Below, piece after piece: positions 1 to 10,203 of a DNA stretch of 22,840 nt. The DNA comes from Bacteroidota bacterium. Its GTDB lineage: Bacteria > Bacteroidota > Bacteroidia > Bacteroidales > Tenuifilaceae. The notes beneath the pieces are model-generated. The model was not told the origin of the DNA. It made no database searches and saw only the letters and a list, made by a program, of their open reading frames with translations. Positions within the stretch are counted from its first letter, which is position 1; every line of letters starts with the position of its first letter. The position numbers and the translations under genes are program-made. The stretch lies in the NCBI GenBank assembly GCA_023406715.1, contig JAEXVC010000166.1:1-22840 (forward strand), written 5' to 3'.

Positions 1-1
1 A

Positions 2-1117
2 TGGGATTTTGGTGATATCCCCACTGTTACAGGGAAAATACAAAAACATGCCTTCCAAACAACAGGCGACCACCTTGTAAGGCTAATTATCACCAACAAC
101 AGCCTACAAAATGATACTGTTTATGGCAATGCTTATGTTAAGCCAATACCGTCGGTTTCATTCACTGCCGATGATGTTTGCGAAGGGTTAACAGCAACAA
201 TAGTAAATCCTGCTAATACGGATGGTTTGATTGATTGGATATGGGATTTTGGCGATGGAAGCACTTCGAACTACTTCAACCCTGGCACCCATACATACGC
301 TGAAAAGAAAAATTACACCATAAAGTTTAAGGTTACTGGTGAGAACAACTGCCCTAATACAGCAACAAAAACAATAGCAATTAAAGAGAGACCCGCAAAG
401 CCAGAGATCTCCGAATCAATCAACAATTTCTGCCCAGGTACTGAGGTAAAGTTGGAGGTAACTTCTACCACAAATGGATTAAACTTCCAATGGAAACGCA
501 ATGGCGATATAATAGATGGGGCGACAAACAGTATTTATACAGGTAAGTTAACTGCTGCCGATTACTCTGTGGTAGTAGAACCAGGTAGTTGTTCATCGGA
601 ATCAAATAAACTAACAATTGTTACGAAGCCCGCACCTCCTAAGCCCACAATTCTTGGACATGGTCCAACCATTTGGACTCTTGCTTGCGATAATATGACT
701 GCAACCAGTTATAAATGGTATTACAACAACAGTTTAATACCGGGTGCCAATGAATACCAGTACTATGCAAACAAAAACTATGGCGATTACTACGTATCTG
801 TTAACGATGGTGGTGAGTGCTGGACTCCTAGCAACATATTTAAAGTTGGATTGCCAAATGGAATCGACGATTTATCGTACGAAAACGTAAAAGTATTCCC
901 TAATCCATCCCAAGGGGTATTCAACGTGTCATTAGGAGAAGATATTTCGGGCGAGGTAAATATTCATATCGTTGATGTTTTAGGCAAAGTTGTTTTAAGC
1001 CAAGTTTATAATACCTCAGATTTTCCTGTTGACATTTCACAAGTCACAAAAGGTATTTACTACATCAGGATAAGTTACAAGAATGAGGTAATTATTAAAA
1101 AAGTTGTAAAGCAGTAA
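2..1117 (+). CDS. PKD/Ig-like surface protein with T9SS type A sorting domain (5' partial)
   Basis: The frame is open from base 2, so the gene starts before the window; the ATG at 227 is only an internal methionine. In order, the visible part has the end of one PKD repeat (WDFGD at the very edge), a second PKD repeat (WDFGDGS, about 236-385), an Ig-like repeat with paired cysteines (about 390-625), a further Trp/Cys-containing beta region, and a C-terminal sorting domain at 887-1114. That last domain has the typical VFPNPSQGVFNV start, the VDVLGKVV strand and the KGIYYIRI strand. Proteins of this build are exported by Sec, cross the outer membrane through the type IX system, lose the tail and stay on the surface or are released. 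The function of the ectodomain cannot be told from the part seen. It leads an operon with three exported proteins downstream. Confidence 0.9.
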   Translation, partial: WDFGDIPTVTGKIQKHAFQTTGDHLVRLIITNNSLQNDTVYGNAYVKPIPSVSFTADDVCEGLTATIVNPANTDGLIDWIWDFGDGSTSNYFNPGTHTYAEKKNYTIKFKVTGENNCPNTATKTIAIKERPAKPEISESINNFCPGTEVKLEVTSTTNGLNFQWKRNGDIIDGATNSIYTGKLTAADYSVVVEPGSCSSESNKLTIVTKPAPPKPTILGHGPTIWTLACDNMTATSYKWYYNNSLIPGANEYQYYANKNYGDYYVSVNDGGECWTPSNIFKVGLPNGIDDLSYENVKVFPNPSQGVFNVSLGEDISGEVNIHIVDVLGKVVLSQVYNTSDFPVDISQVTKGIYYIRISYKNEVIIKKVVKQ

Positions 1118-1147
1118 ACGATGAGAGAATTAGCAAATAGAATCTTC

Positions 1148-3046
1148 ATGAAAAGATTAATCATACTTTCAGTTCTTATGTTTTTAGGTTTCAATGGCCT
1201 TGCAAAAGAGTTCAACGATAAGCAAAAGACTATTATTTACAACGAAGCGATTAAGCTCCTTAAGAACTATGAGATGTACTCAAACCAAATGGCCGATGAA
1301 GTTGTAAATATCGATGAACTTAATAAAACGAGCCAAAAACTTATCGACCAGTTTGTAAGCCGTAAAGCTATTATCTACAACGATCTTGACCCAATGCATA
1401 AACTAAGTCAAGTTTATGAACTTGAAACTTATGTTTCAAACATATTGCTTTGGTATCCTGACGGGATGAAGGTTTACCTCGACTACGATAACCTAAAAGC
1501 AGGGAATATCATATCGCACGGGAATGACATTTACACTGTCGATATCATGACTAACAAGCGCATCGACGGGAACTATCTTAACAAGCAAAAGAACACCAAT
1601 ACAGAGGAATTACTTTTCCGCGTCGCATTTTTTGAAAAGAATGGAGTATTTGAGAATTACAAAATAGCAGGCGTAAGAAATAGCAAATTAATCACCGTTT
1701 CCGATGATTCAAGGCTGCTTGCCGAGGTAAAAAGCGTTGCCTTTTCTGAAAAGGATATGCAGCTAATTAAAGATCAAACCAAGGTATTACTCAACGATTA
1801 CATTAACTTCTTAAATCTTCTTACCGACCCCAAAGAGTCAACAGAAGATAAAGGATTCTACCGCATTTCATTCCTAGGGTTATTCAAAGATTCAACCCTT
1901 AGTGTTGCTAATGATATTGAGCCAGACCCTCAAAGCCGATGGATAAATATCTCCAACTACCAACAAAAAATTATCACTGATTATCCCGAAGGTATAAGAA
2001 ATCTTGGGCTTAATCTTGACTCAGCACAATATAGTAAAGTAGTATCGGAAGGGAATGAGAAGTATTACATCAATGGGTATATTGATAAATTCTTCTCGGG
2101 TAAGTATAAAGCCAAAACAGTATATCGCGATAATTCAAAGTTCGACTTCAAGGTAACATTTGAACGAGATGAAAATACCTTTAAAAACTTCAAACTCTCT
2201 AGTATCGATAAATTTGGGGTAAATCTTTATAACCAAACAGCAAATACAACCCAAGAACTACCACAACTACCCATTTCGAGTTTGAAAAGGAATGGTTTAT
2301 TTGTTGGTTTTTCAATTGGAAGCGGATTAACATCATATAATAACCCCAACTTATCAAACAGCTCATTACTTAGCTGGAAGCAGCAAGGCAAATTAGCGCT
2401 TGCTGGTGATGTAAATGCCACATGGTATTTCAACAAAAGAATAGGGCTTAAGGTTGGTGTTGGATATATACGCTATTCTGCCAACACAAATCTTAATGGA
2501 CAGTTTCGTAACACTTCATACTCAACAGATATCGATGGAAATTCATATCAATTAAACATTACGGCCAATTACGACTCTCTTCAAGCATTTAGTTATATAT
2601 CGATACCCATTTCATTAGTTTTTCACAGCAATAGCAATCCCGAGAAGTGGGGATTTTATGCCGAAGCAGGGTTGATTGCGTCTTTCAACATCAATTCAAC
2701 TTACAAAACCACGGGTAGCTATGCCACGAGCGGTTTTTACGAACAATATGAAGAACAGCTACAAATCAATGCAAATCCTGCCTTGGGGTATAAAGCTCGT
2801 TCAAACATCGATAGCAAGGGCAAAATCGAAACATCACCCTTATATTTCGCCCTAAAGACATCAATTGGCATTACTTACCCTATTAACTACTTCACATCTA
2901 TTTACGTTGGACCTGAGATGGTTTGGGGTTTAACAAATATTTCAAAAGACAATACCTATACCGATGGGTTTGGCAATACATCATCGGCCAAAAAGATTGG
3001 ATTATCGAAATATGGTATTAAGTTTGGGATTAGCTATAAATTCTAG
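1148..3046 (+). CDS. Secreted two-module protein with C-terminal outer-membrane beta-barrel
   Basis: I do not recognise a named family. The frame is open from an ATG at 1121, but I prefer the ATG at 1148 because it gives a clean signal peptide (MKRLIILSVLMFLGFNGLAKE). After it come two similar modules, about residues 25-190 and 200-360 counted from 1148. Both show an NDxxP stretch, a YP[DE]G turn, a GN[DE]xY stretch and a closing [FV]xNxK strand, which suggests an internal duplication. From about residue 385 the protein turns into alternating amphipathic strands with many Tyr, Asn and Gly, and ends in GIKFGISYKF. The aromatic last residue is typical of outer-membrane barrels. It lies directly downstream of the T9SS-sorted protein and 18 bp before the next gene, so it is probably co-transcribed. 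A role at the outer membrane is inferred. Confidence 0.75.
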   Translation: MKRLIILSVLMFLGFNGLAKEFNDKQKTIIYNEAIKLLKNYEMYSNQMADEVVNIDELNKTSQKLIDQFVSRKAIIYNDLDPMHKLSQVYELETYVSNILLWYPDGMKVYLDYDNLKAGNIISHGNDIYTVDIMTNKRIDGNYLNKQKNTNTEELLFRVAFFEKNGVFENYKIAGVRNSKLITVSDDSRLLAEVKSVAFSEKDMQLIKDQTKVLLNDYINFLNLLTDPKESTEDKGFYRISFLGLFKDSTLSVANDIEPDPQSRWINISNYQQKIITDYPEGIRNLGLNLDSAQYSKVVSEGNEKYYINGYIDKFFSGKYKAKTVYRDNSKFDFKVTFERDENTFKNFKLSSIDKFGVNLYNQTANTTQELPQLPISSLKRNGLFVGFSIGSGLTSYNNPNLSNSSLLSWKQQGKLALAGDVNATWYFNKRIGLKVGVGYIRYSANTNLNGQFRNTSYSTDIDGNSYQLNITANYDSLQAFSYISIPISLVFHSNSNPEKWGFYAEAGLIASFNINSTYKTTGSYATSGFYEQYEEQLQINANPALGYKARSNIDSKGKIETSPLYFALKTSIGITYPINYFTSIYVGPEMVWGLTNISKDNTYTDGFGNTSSAKKIGLSKYGIKFGISYKF

Positions 3047-3064
3047 TTTAAGAATAATAAAGAT

Positions 3065-3691
3065 ATGAAGATGAGATATTTATTGACATTATTGTTCATT
3101 GGACTTTTCCTTGCCGGAAATGCTCAAGAACCAACCAAAACAGCAATAAGCAGCAAAGAGGCGAAAATTGTTGATGAAATTAACTTGTCCGATGCCGATA
3201 TTGAGGTATTCAAGGAACAAACCAAGCAAAAAGTAGAGGAGTTCCAGCAACATATTGTTACCATTGGTAGCAAGGATCAACCTGCTGAAAAACGAAATAT
3301 GGCCGAAAAGGAGGCTCTAAAACTTTTCTTCAAGGGTGCCGAAATGCAAACATCCGTAATTATGCCAGATGGTTCGGTTACAATACAATCGCGCCCAATG
3401 GAGAAGTACCTTGCTAGGCTGAAATCGCTCCCATACACTGCTGTGGTTATTAAATTTTACGACCTTGTATACATATCAAGCTTTACTAAAGGGCCCGATG
3501 GAAGATACTACTCATCAGCAACAGTGATTCAGGAATTCACAGGGTTTACTGGTGATAATATTGTTTACAAGGATGTTACAAAAAAAGAAATTGAGATTGT
3601 TATTGACCTTGTAGAGGATAAGTTCTTTAATGAGAAAAAATGGATAGTGTTCTTAGGTAATATAAAAGCAACAGAAACAAAGAAGGTGTAA
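3065..3691 (+). CDS. Small secreted protein, unknown function
   Basis: The 208-residue product begins with a signal peptide (MKMRYLLTLLFIGLFLAGNAQ, cleavage likely near residue 20). It continues with a charged helical stretch (about residues 30-85) and then an alpha/beta part with the sequence KGPDGRYY followed by a QEF strand, and a closing FFNEKKWIVFLGNIK strand. The order of strands in this part loosely resembles the duplicated modules of the preceding protein, so the two may share an NTF2-like fold; this is inference, not a database match. It sits between two other exported-protein genes and its stop codon overlaps the next start by one base (TAATG), so translation is probably coupled. 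No catalytic motif was seen. Confidence 0.75.
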   Translation: MKMRYLLTLLFIGLFLAGNAQEPTKTAISSKEAKIVDEINLSDADIEVFKEQTKQKVEEFQQHIVTIGSKDQPAEKRNMAEKEALKLFFKGAEMQTSVIMPDGSVTIQSRPMEKYLARLKSLPYTAVVIKFYDLVYISSFTKGPDGRYYSSATVIQEFTGFTGDNIVYKDVTKKEIEIVIDLVEDKFFNEKKWIVFLGNIKATETKKV

Positions 3692-4479
3692 TGAGAAATT
3701 CTGGATTCTATCTGTTTTTTATACTAATAACATTTCAGTCTGTTTCAAAAGGACAAAGTAACATTCCTGGAATAGAAAAACTTCAAACTCCAAAGGAATA
3801 CTATTTACAAGTTAAACAGTTTGGAGAGTTTATTGATAGGTTTAACTATAAAACCGATTGGAAAGGAAATTTAATTACCGAAGAATTTGCAAAGAAGATC
3901 CCCCGTAATGCATATCTTTTTTACTTAATCAACCAAGAAGATGAACGGTTAATCAATCCAAACGACTCATCGTATAGAGTTATTTGCGGAGAATTCATTG
4001 CTTTTATAGATAATCCTCAACTTCCAAAAGAAATTAGTCTATATAGCGGACAAGTAAAGGCTGAGGCTCTTGTAAATATTGTTTGCTTTGGAAAAGATGC
4101 ACAAATTAAAGTTGAGATGATTCCTGATGTTCTACCCGATCGTTCGGCTCGTTGGGTAATCAATGGAGTTGAGTCGAGTTTATTTGCTTCGAATGCTGAT
4201 AGTATCAAAAAACATTTTATTGCACCCAATAGTCACGAGACAAGCTTTATCAATCTTAAAAAACTAAACGAAGCCGATAATCTGATTTACTATCTTTCAA
4301 ATCCATTAGCAAATACTATGATTTTCATAAAAGGCCTTGAGCAAAAAATAATTCAGATTAAGAGCATCGAAAAGGTAATTTATTCAATATCCTTTTCTAA
4401 TTGGATTATAACTGTAGAGGAATTCAATAGATCTTCAAATAACTCGGGATGGCTGATAAGCAATATTCAAAAACTTTAA
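3691..4479 (+). CDS. Secreted protein, unknown function
   Basis: The 262-residue product starts with a hydrophobic signal peptide (MRNSGFYLFFILITFQSVSKGQ). The mature part opens with an EFIDRFN stretch followed by KTDWKGN, and later has a strand-rich section ending in RSARWVING. It contains no cysteine-rich, nucleotide-binding or hydrolase motif that I can identify. The ATG overlaps the stop of the previous gene by one base and the gene is closed 20 bp later by a strong hairpin terminator, so it is the last gene of the operon that begins before the window. Its placement with a T9SS-sorted protein and an outer-membrane barrel suggests it acts in the periplasm or at the outer membrane with them. 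The function is unknown. Confidence 0.75.
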   Translation: MRNSGFYLFFILITFQSVSKGQSNIPGIEKLQTPKEYYLQVKQFGEFIDRFNYKTDWKGNLITEEFAKKIPRNAYLFYLINQEDERLINPNDSSYRVICGEFIAFIDNPQLPKEISLYSGQVKAEALVNIVCFGKDAQIKVEMIPDVLPDRSARWVINGVESSLFASNADSIKKHFIAPNSHETSFINLKKLNEADNLIYYLSNPLANTMIFIKGLEQKIIQIKSIEKVIYSISFSNWIITVEEFNRSSNNSGWLISNIQKL

Positions 4480-4499
4480 AAAATATTTTGGCCAATAAA

Positions 4500-4525
4500 A
4501 AAAGGAGCCCCGAAAGGCTCCTTTT
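4500..4525. terminator. Bidirectional rho-independent terminator
   Basis: A 10-bp stem (AAAAGGAGCC / GGCTCCTTTT) encloses the 6-base loop CCGAAA. It has a T-rich flank on the plus-strand side and an A-rich flank that reads as a T-tract on the minus strand. It lies between the end of the plus-strand secreted-protein operon and the end of gdhA on the minus strand, so it can serve both. Confidence 0.9.
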
Positions 4526-4546
4526 CATTTATATAGAATCTAAAGA

Positions 4547-5884
<1,338 letters not shown>

Positions 5885-5905
5885 CGCTTAATTTTTTAAA
5901 AGTGT

Positions 5906-5921
5906 AAAACTTATAAGTTTT
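5906..5921. promoter_or_regulatory. 16-bp perfect palindrome in gdhA leader
   Basis: AAAACTTATAAGTTTT is a perfect palindrome ending 21 bp before the gdhA start codon. It is AT-rich, so chance must be weighed, but 16 perfect bases in a 172-bp leader is uncommon. It could bind a dimeric regulator or fold around the translation start region. Confidence 0.4.
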
Positions 5922-5932
5922 GATTTTATTTC

Positions 5933-5950
5933 TCAGGAATAATGTCCTGA
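5933..5950. promoter_or_regulatory. Inverted repeat at predicted gdhA transcript start
   Basis: TCAGGA-N6-TCCTGA is a perfect 6-bp-arm inverted repeat lying just downstream of the predicted -7 box. It could be an operator half-site pair or a 5'-leader hairpin; the sequence alone does not decide. Confidence 0.45.
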
Positions 5951-5960
5951 AAAAGTTGTT

Positions 5961-5991
5961 CAAATTTGAGTCTTAATAATGACATTTCAAA
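5961..5991 (-). promoter_or_regulatory. Bacteroidota-type promoter for gdhA
   Basis: On the minus strand, TTTG (5991-5988) is followed by exactly 19 bases and then CAAATTTG (5968-5961). This matches the Bacteroides consensus TTTG-N19-TAnnTTTG except for the first base of the -7 box. It predicts a transcript start near 5955 and a leader of about 70 bases. Confidence 0.6.
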
Positions 5992-6056
5992 AGAAAAACA
6001 TCATATAAAAACATGATATTAAACAGGTTTTTCGGAATTTGATGTCAATCTTTAAC

Positions 6057-9050
6057 TTAAATAGGCTCTTCTGCTTTCAATATGATACCTAAATTGTTTT
6101 TTCCATCCACTTTAATAACTAAAGGCTTGTTAAATGTTACACACCTTAAAAATTCCGTCTCGTAGGAGGGATTCTGAGAATTTAAGTATTCTAAATCGTA
6201 AAGTCCATCGTTCATATATGGATTTATTGTTAAGTATGCCACCCTAAAGGATGTTAAGTTTTGGAAAAAATGCGTACCCTGACTGGGGTCAACTCTAAAG
6301 TTATCCAAGCCCGACTCAACAATTACCCTAGCCTCCGATATTTGCGACCATTTAATTGGGATTCCCAACCAAGGATCGCTACTACCCCAGCGGCCTGGGC
6401 CAACTATTATGTAGTTACGCTTCAAATCAATAAATCGTTTATTTATTTCCTCCACCTGGTGAGCAATTTCCTTGGTTCGGGCTGGATTAAACTTTTCGGG
6501 TTTTACGTATACAAAGTCGTAAATATCCTTTACTGTTCCATGCCCCAATGCCGATTTTGAGTGTATAATTGCTTTGGAATAATCTACAGAATCCCAATTA
6601 ATCACCTCAGTTTGATCGCTCTCAACAATGGGCCTAATCTGTAGGAAGTTGAACATTTTAGGCATGCCTTTCGGGGTATTTAGGTTGGCCGCAAACTCAA
6701 TCTCAATGTGATTATTCATCTCCTTTTTCCCTATCTCGAGCAAGGTCTGAAGTATTTCATCCAGCGGAAATGTTTTATGTTTTAATATTCCTGCAAATGT
6801 GACTAGTTTTCTCCCTTCGTCGTAGTAACCATCGCGAATAATTCCACTATGAAAATCGTAAGTTGATGCAATATACCTCAAATCGGGTATTCCCTCTGCC
6901 TCATTAATTTCCATCTTAAGCAAATTCATTCCATCATCAACCTGAGGTATAAATTCTTCAGGATTGGTGTTCAAGGCATAAAAACTTTTCTGGGTTTGCC
7001 GCAATGCCATTTCGGGCGAAGAGAGCTGAAGTATTTTCTTTGGATATTTCGGTGAGAAACGAAGTGATACACCTCCATCAACAATCAATTTTCCCAAGCC
7101 AAACCCAATGGTGGCAATGCCATCTTCAGGCTTCTCCGAACCAATAGGATAAAAATTAATACTTCGTGCAACACCCGATAATGTTGGCAAATAAAGATTT
7201 CCGTACTCGTTACCACATATCTCCTGAATAACAATACCCATTTTCTCCTCGTCAATAACATTCTGGGTTGCATTCATATAGGCCTTACTAGCCCTAAAAA
7301 ATACCGAGGCATACACAGCTTTAATGGCACTACAAAGCATTCGAAGCATTTGTTCGGAGTCCTCGGAGCGGGGGACCATATAGGTTGAGTAAATGCCTGC
7401 AAATGGTTGATAATGTGAATCTTCCAACTTGCTTGAAGAGCGTACAGCCAACGGACGCTTAAATACTGATATTACTTTCCGCAAATCAATTTTTAACCTT
7501 TCCGGAAGTTTTGCCGATACAAATGCCTCTAAAACAATCTCATCCTCAACATCCTGCAAAGCTATTCCGTACAGGTTGTTGGACTCCATAAACTCATCGA
7601 ACAAGTCTGTGCTGATTACAACGGTACGAGGTATACTTATAATAACATCGTCGAACTTGTGGAAAAGGTTATAATCCTTTATCACCTGATTTATAAAAGC
7701 CAATCCGCGGGCCTTTCCGCCAATAGATCCTTCACCAATGCGGGAAAAAAACTTGTACTCGTCAAAGGTGTTCCTGTCGAATTTTGCAATAATACTCCTT
7801 CCTTTACTCAACCGGTAAGCCGATATTGCATAAAAAAGAAAGTTGCGGGCATCGTCGGTGTTCTTGAAATCTCTTAGGGTCATTGGTTTAAACAGCTGAG
7901 CAATTGAAAATATCGCTCTAGCATTCAGCCATTTAGAAATATCGTTTCGGCTCGTATGGTACACTAACGACCTATCGGGAACTGTCATAATAAGCTGTTG
8001 AAACTGGCTTAAATCGGTAGCACGTCCTACCTCAACCATGGTATCGGGGTCGCGAAAAACAAAATCACCAAAACCAAAATTGTTGATAATATAATCGCGA
8101 ATCTCAATATTACAGGTTTTTGAGTACTTATGCACAAAACTAACTCCAAGCTCATCGGCATAAAGTTTATTTGAAAACTCTGATGATTGAAGTAGAAATG
8201 GCATATTTGGATCCTCCGTACGAATCAACTTACACAATCGCAATCCCGCCTTGGTTAAATGATCCCTATGGTTATCAACCTTATAGCTAATATCAGAGAT
8301 AACACCAATTATATTATTCTGATACTTGCGGTACAATGCAACAGCTTCCTCGTATGTTGTAGCCATTAAAATTTTGGGGCGACCCCGCATACGGAGCATT
8401 CGGTGATGCTCGTTAAGCGCCTCGGTCATAAAACTCCTAGCCTGCCGAAAAACAATCTTATAAATATTTGGCAGGAATGATGAATAGTACCTCACCGAAT
8501 CCTCCACAAGTAATATAGCCTGAACACCAACATCCAGAATATCGTGGTCGGCATTCATCTTATCCTCAATCAACTTAATAATTGCAAGCAATAGGTCGGC
8601 GTTCCCCAACCAGCAAAAAACATAATCAATAGCAGATAAATCCTCACGCTGAAGGCGTATTGACACCTCACGCGAAAAAGGTGTAAGAACAACTATTGGA
8701 ATATTAGGATGTCGTGCCTTTAGCATCTTTGCTAAATTAAAGGTGTCAATCTCTCCAACATTAAGCATCGATATAATAAGGTCGATTCGCTCCTCCTGAA
8801 GAACTTTCAGAACCTCTCGCGCTGTATGAGCTTGGATAAATACGGGCGGATATCTTAAACTAAGCGAAACGTACTCATTAAAAATTTGCTCATCTATACG
8901 GCCATCCTCTTCCAGCATAAAGGCGTCGTAACTACTGCAAATAAGCAACACCTTGTAGATACGTTTCTGCATCAACTTATCGAAAGAGGTGTCGTAAATA
9001 TCAAGTTGATATGAATTCAGGTAGGATTGGTCGGCAACTAGATTAAGCAT
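6057..9050 (-). CDS. Dual receiver-like / PEP-synthase-type ATP-grasp protein
   Basis: The 997-residue protein starts with two response-regulator-like domains. The first (about 33-165) has lost the phospho-acceptor: the DLIISMLN strand has Met95 where Asp is expected, and the usual Lys is replaced near CWLGN. The second (about 177-325) keeps the acidic pair (Glu183, Asp184), Asp253, Ser289/290 and Lys308. From about 430 to 810 it has the ATP-grasp part of pyruvate phosphate dikinase/PEP synthase: GEGSIGGKARGL (439-450), AVRSSSKLED (535-544) and LQIRPI (803-808). The last 190 residues contain a GPGRWGSSDPW motif and SQGTH (His927). I see no GGxxxHAA swivelling-histidine motif and no PEP-binding TIM barrel, so calling it PEP synthase would be unsafe. 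It lies after the korAB terminator and upstream of gdhA, and likely has its own promoter. A regulatory phosphotransfer role is inferred. Confidence 0.85.
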   Translation of the reverse strand: MLNLVADQSYLNSYQLDIYDTSFDKLMQKRIYKVLLICSSYDAFMLEEDGRIDEQIFNEYVSLSLRYPPVFIQAHTAREVLKVLQEERIDLIISMLNVGEIDTFNLAKMLKARHPNIPIVVLTPFSREVSIRLQREDLSAIDYVFCWLGNADLLLAIIKLIEDKMNADHDILDVGVQAILLVEDSVRYYSSFLPNIYKIVFRQARSFMTEALNEHHRMLRMRGRPKILMATTYEEAVALYRKYQNNIIGVISDISYKVDNHRDHLTKAGLRLCKLIRTEDPNMPFLLQSSEFSNKLYADELGVSFVHKYSKTCNIEIRDYIINNFGFGDFVFRDPDTMVEVGRATDLSQFQQLIMTVPDRSLVYHTSRNDISKWLNARAIFSIAQLFKPMTLRDFKNTDDARNFLFYAISAYRLSKGRSIIAKFDRNTFDEYKFFSRIGEGSIGGKARGLAFINQVIKDYNLFHKFDDVIISIPRTVVISTDLFDEFMESNNLYGIALQDVEDEIVLEAFVSAKLPERLKIDLRKVISVFKRPLAVRSSSKLEDSHYQPFAGIYSTYMVPRSEDSEQMLRMLCSAIKAVYASVFFRASKAYMNATQNVIDEEKMGIVIQEICGNEYGNLYLPTLSGVARSINFYPIGSEKPEDGIATIGFGLGKLIVDGGVSLRFSPKYPKKILQLSSPEMALRQTQKSFYALNTNPEEFIPQVDDGMNLLKMEINEAEGIPDLRYIASTYDFHSGIIRDGYYDEGRKLVTFAGILKHKTFPLDEILQTLLEIGKKEMNNHIEIEFAANLNTPKGMPKMFNFLQIRPIVESDQTEVINWDSVDYSKAIIHSKSALGHGTVKDIYDFVYVKPEKFNPARTKEIAHQVEEINKRFIDLKRNYIIVGPGRWGSSDPWLGIPIKWSQISEARVIVESGLDNFRVDPSQGTHFFQNLTSFRVAYLTINPYMNDGLYDLEYLNSQNPSYETEFLRCVTFNKPLVIKVDGKNNLGIILKAEEPI

Positions 9051-9130
9051 ACTCGTATTTTTAACTTTCGCTAATTTATGGAAAATTGTTTTATTGTTAT
9101 GGATTATACCTTAGAGTAACAAAAATAAAA

Positions 9131-9151
9131 AAGGGGAGTTTCACTCCCCTT
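9131..9151 (-). terminator. Rho-independent terminator of korAB
   Basis: A 9-bp stem (AAGGGGAGT / ACTCCCCTT) with a 3-base loop is followed on the minus strand by TTTTTATTTTTG, a typical T-tract. It lies 22 bp after the korB stop and separates korAB from the receiver/ATP-grasp gene. Confidence 0.9.
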
Positions 9152-9172
9152 CAAATATATTGCTGTACAAAA

Positions 9173-10201
9173 TTAAACATCCCAAGTTTCACCGCTATTG
9201 AGCAGGTCATCAACACTTTTAATTTTTGCATCTTTCATTACCTCAAGCACTTGGTCGCGAACATTATCGTCGTAAGTAGTATCCTTTACATTACGGATAA
9301 CGCCCATTGCAACAGGATACTCAGGATACTCCATATTTGCAAGCATCATGTGAACGCCAGGGTTTGGATTGTATGCATCGTGAACAAGGATATCGTCCAT
9401 GCTAAATCCACCTTGTCCAATGGTAACAACCTTTAAACTAAGACCGCTTAGAATTAAACCTTTATCGCGATTCTTGCCGAACACCATCTTTTCGCCATGA
9501 CGAAGTGTAATAATTCTATCCTCGCGATGCTCTCTGTCGGTCAAGAAATCGTATGCGTTATCGTTGAAAATAACGCAGTTCTGAAGAATCTCAACAACCG
9601 ATGTACCATCGTGCTTTGCAGCCTCAACCATAACCTCGGTGGTTAACTTAACATCCACATCGAGTGAGCGAGCGAAGAATTTCCCCTGTGCACCAATTAC
9701 CAATTCACCTGGACGGAAAGGATGTTCCACAGTTCCAAAAGGCGATGTCTTGGTAATTTTACCAAGTGGCGAAGTTGGTGAATACTGTCCTTTTGTTAAA
9801 CCGTAAATCTGGTTATTAAAAAGAAGTATGTTGATATCGATATTACGACGTACAGCGTGAATAAAGTGGTTACCACCAATTGCCAACGCATCGCCATCGC
9901 CAGTAACTTGCCATACGCTAAGGGTTGGATTGGCAACCTTAACACCTGTAGCAATAGCCGAAGCTCGACCATGAATACCATGGAAACCGAAAGTATCTAC
10001 ATAGTAAGGGAAACGGCTAGAGCAACCAATACCCGATACAAAAACGTAACGCTCAAGATTATACTTTAAAACTTTCGAAACCTCGGGTAAGCCTTTTTGA
10101 ACTGCATTCAAAATTGCATGGTCGCCACAGCCTGGGCACCAGCGTACTTCCTGATCGCTTTTAAAATCCTGAGGAGTATATTGTAAGTATTTTTCTTCCA
10201 T
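9173..10201 (-). CDS. korB: 2-oxoglutarate:ferredoxin oxidoreductase, beta subunit
   Basis: The beta subunit binds thiamine diphosphate and a [4Fe-4S] cluster and carries out CoA-dependent conversion of 2-oxoglutarate to succinyl-CoA, reducing ferredoxin. The reaction can also run reductively. The 342-residue length is usual. Visible motifs are WCPGCG (Cys22, Cys25), GIGCSS (Cys60) and QNCV (Cys209) as likely cluster ligands, and GDGD (101-104) with NN (129-130) as the thiamine diphosphate/Mg site. The GLTKGQYSPTSPLG stretch is typical of KorB. The start follows the korA stop by 2 bases, so the two are translated together. Specificity for 2-oxoglutarate rather than pyruvate is inferred from the gene pair and overall sequence. 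Confidence 0.95.
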   Translation of the reverse strand: MEEKYLQYTPQDFKSDQEVRWCPGCGDHAILNAVQKGLPEVSKVLKYNLERYVFVSGIGCSSRFPYYVDTFGFHGIHGRASAIATGVKVANPTLSVWQVTGDGDALAIGGNHFIHAVRRNIDINILLFNNQIYGLTKGQYSPTSPLGKITKTSPFGTVEHPFRPGELVIGAQGKFFARSLDVDVKLTTEVMVEAAKHDGTSVVEILQNCVIFNDNAYDFLTDREHREDRIITLRHGEKMVFGKNRDKGLILSGLSLKVVTIGQGGFSMDDILVHDAYNPNPGVHMMLANMEYPEYPVAMGVIRNVKDTTYDDNVRDQVLEVMKDAKIKSVDDLLNSGETWDV

Positions 10202-10203
10202 GA

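Noticed and set aside
227..229. ATG at 227 as the start of the first protein
   Set aside because: The same frame is open to base 2 and encodes the end of a PKD repeat, so the gene begins outside the window.
6261..6560. 99-codon open frame on the plus strand within the receiver/ATP-grasp gene
   Set aside because: Antisense to the conserved GPGRWG region; no family resemblance and no promoter.
9120..9127. TATTTTTG on the minus strand as a -7 box for the receiver/ATP-grasp gene
   Set aside because: It lies in the T-tract of the korAB terminator, where such a match is expected by chance, and no TTG is found at the right distance. The gene probably has a promoter here, but this site does not prove it.
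9086..9436. 116-codon plus-strand frame over the korB end and terminator
   Set aside because: It runs through the korAB terminator hairpin and antisense to conserved korB codons; the product shows no recognisable features.
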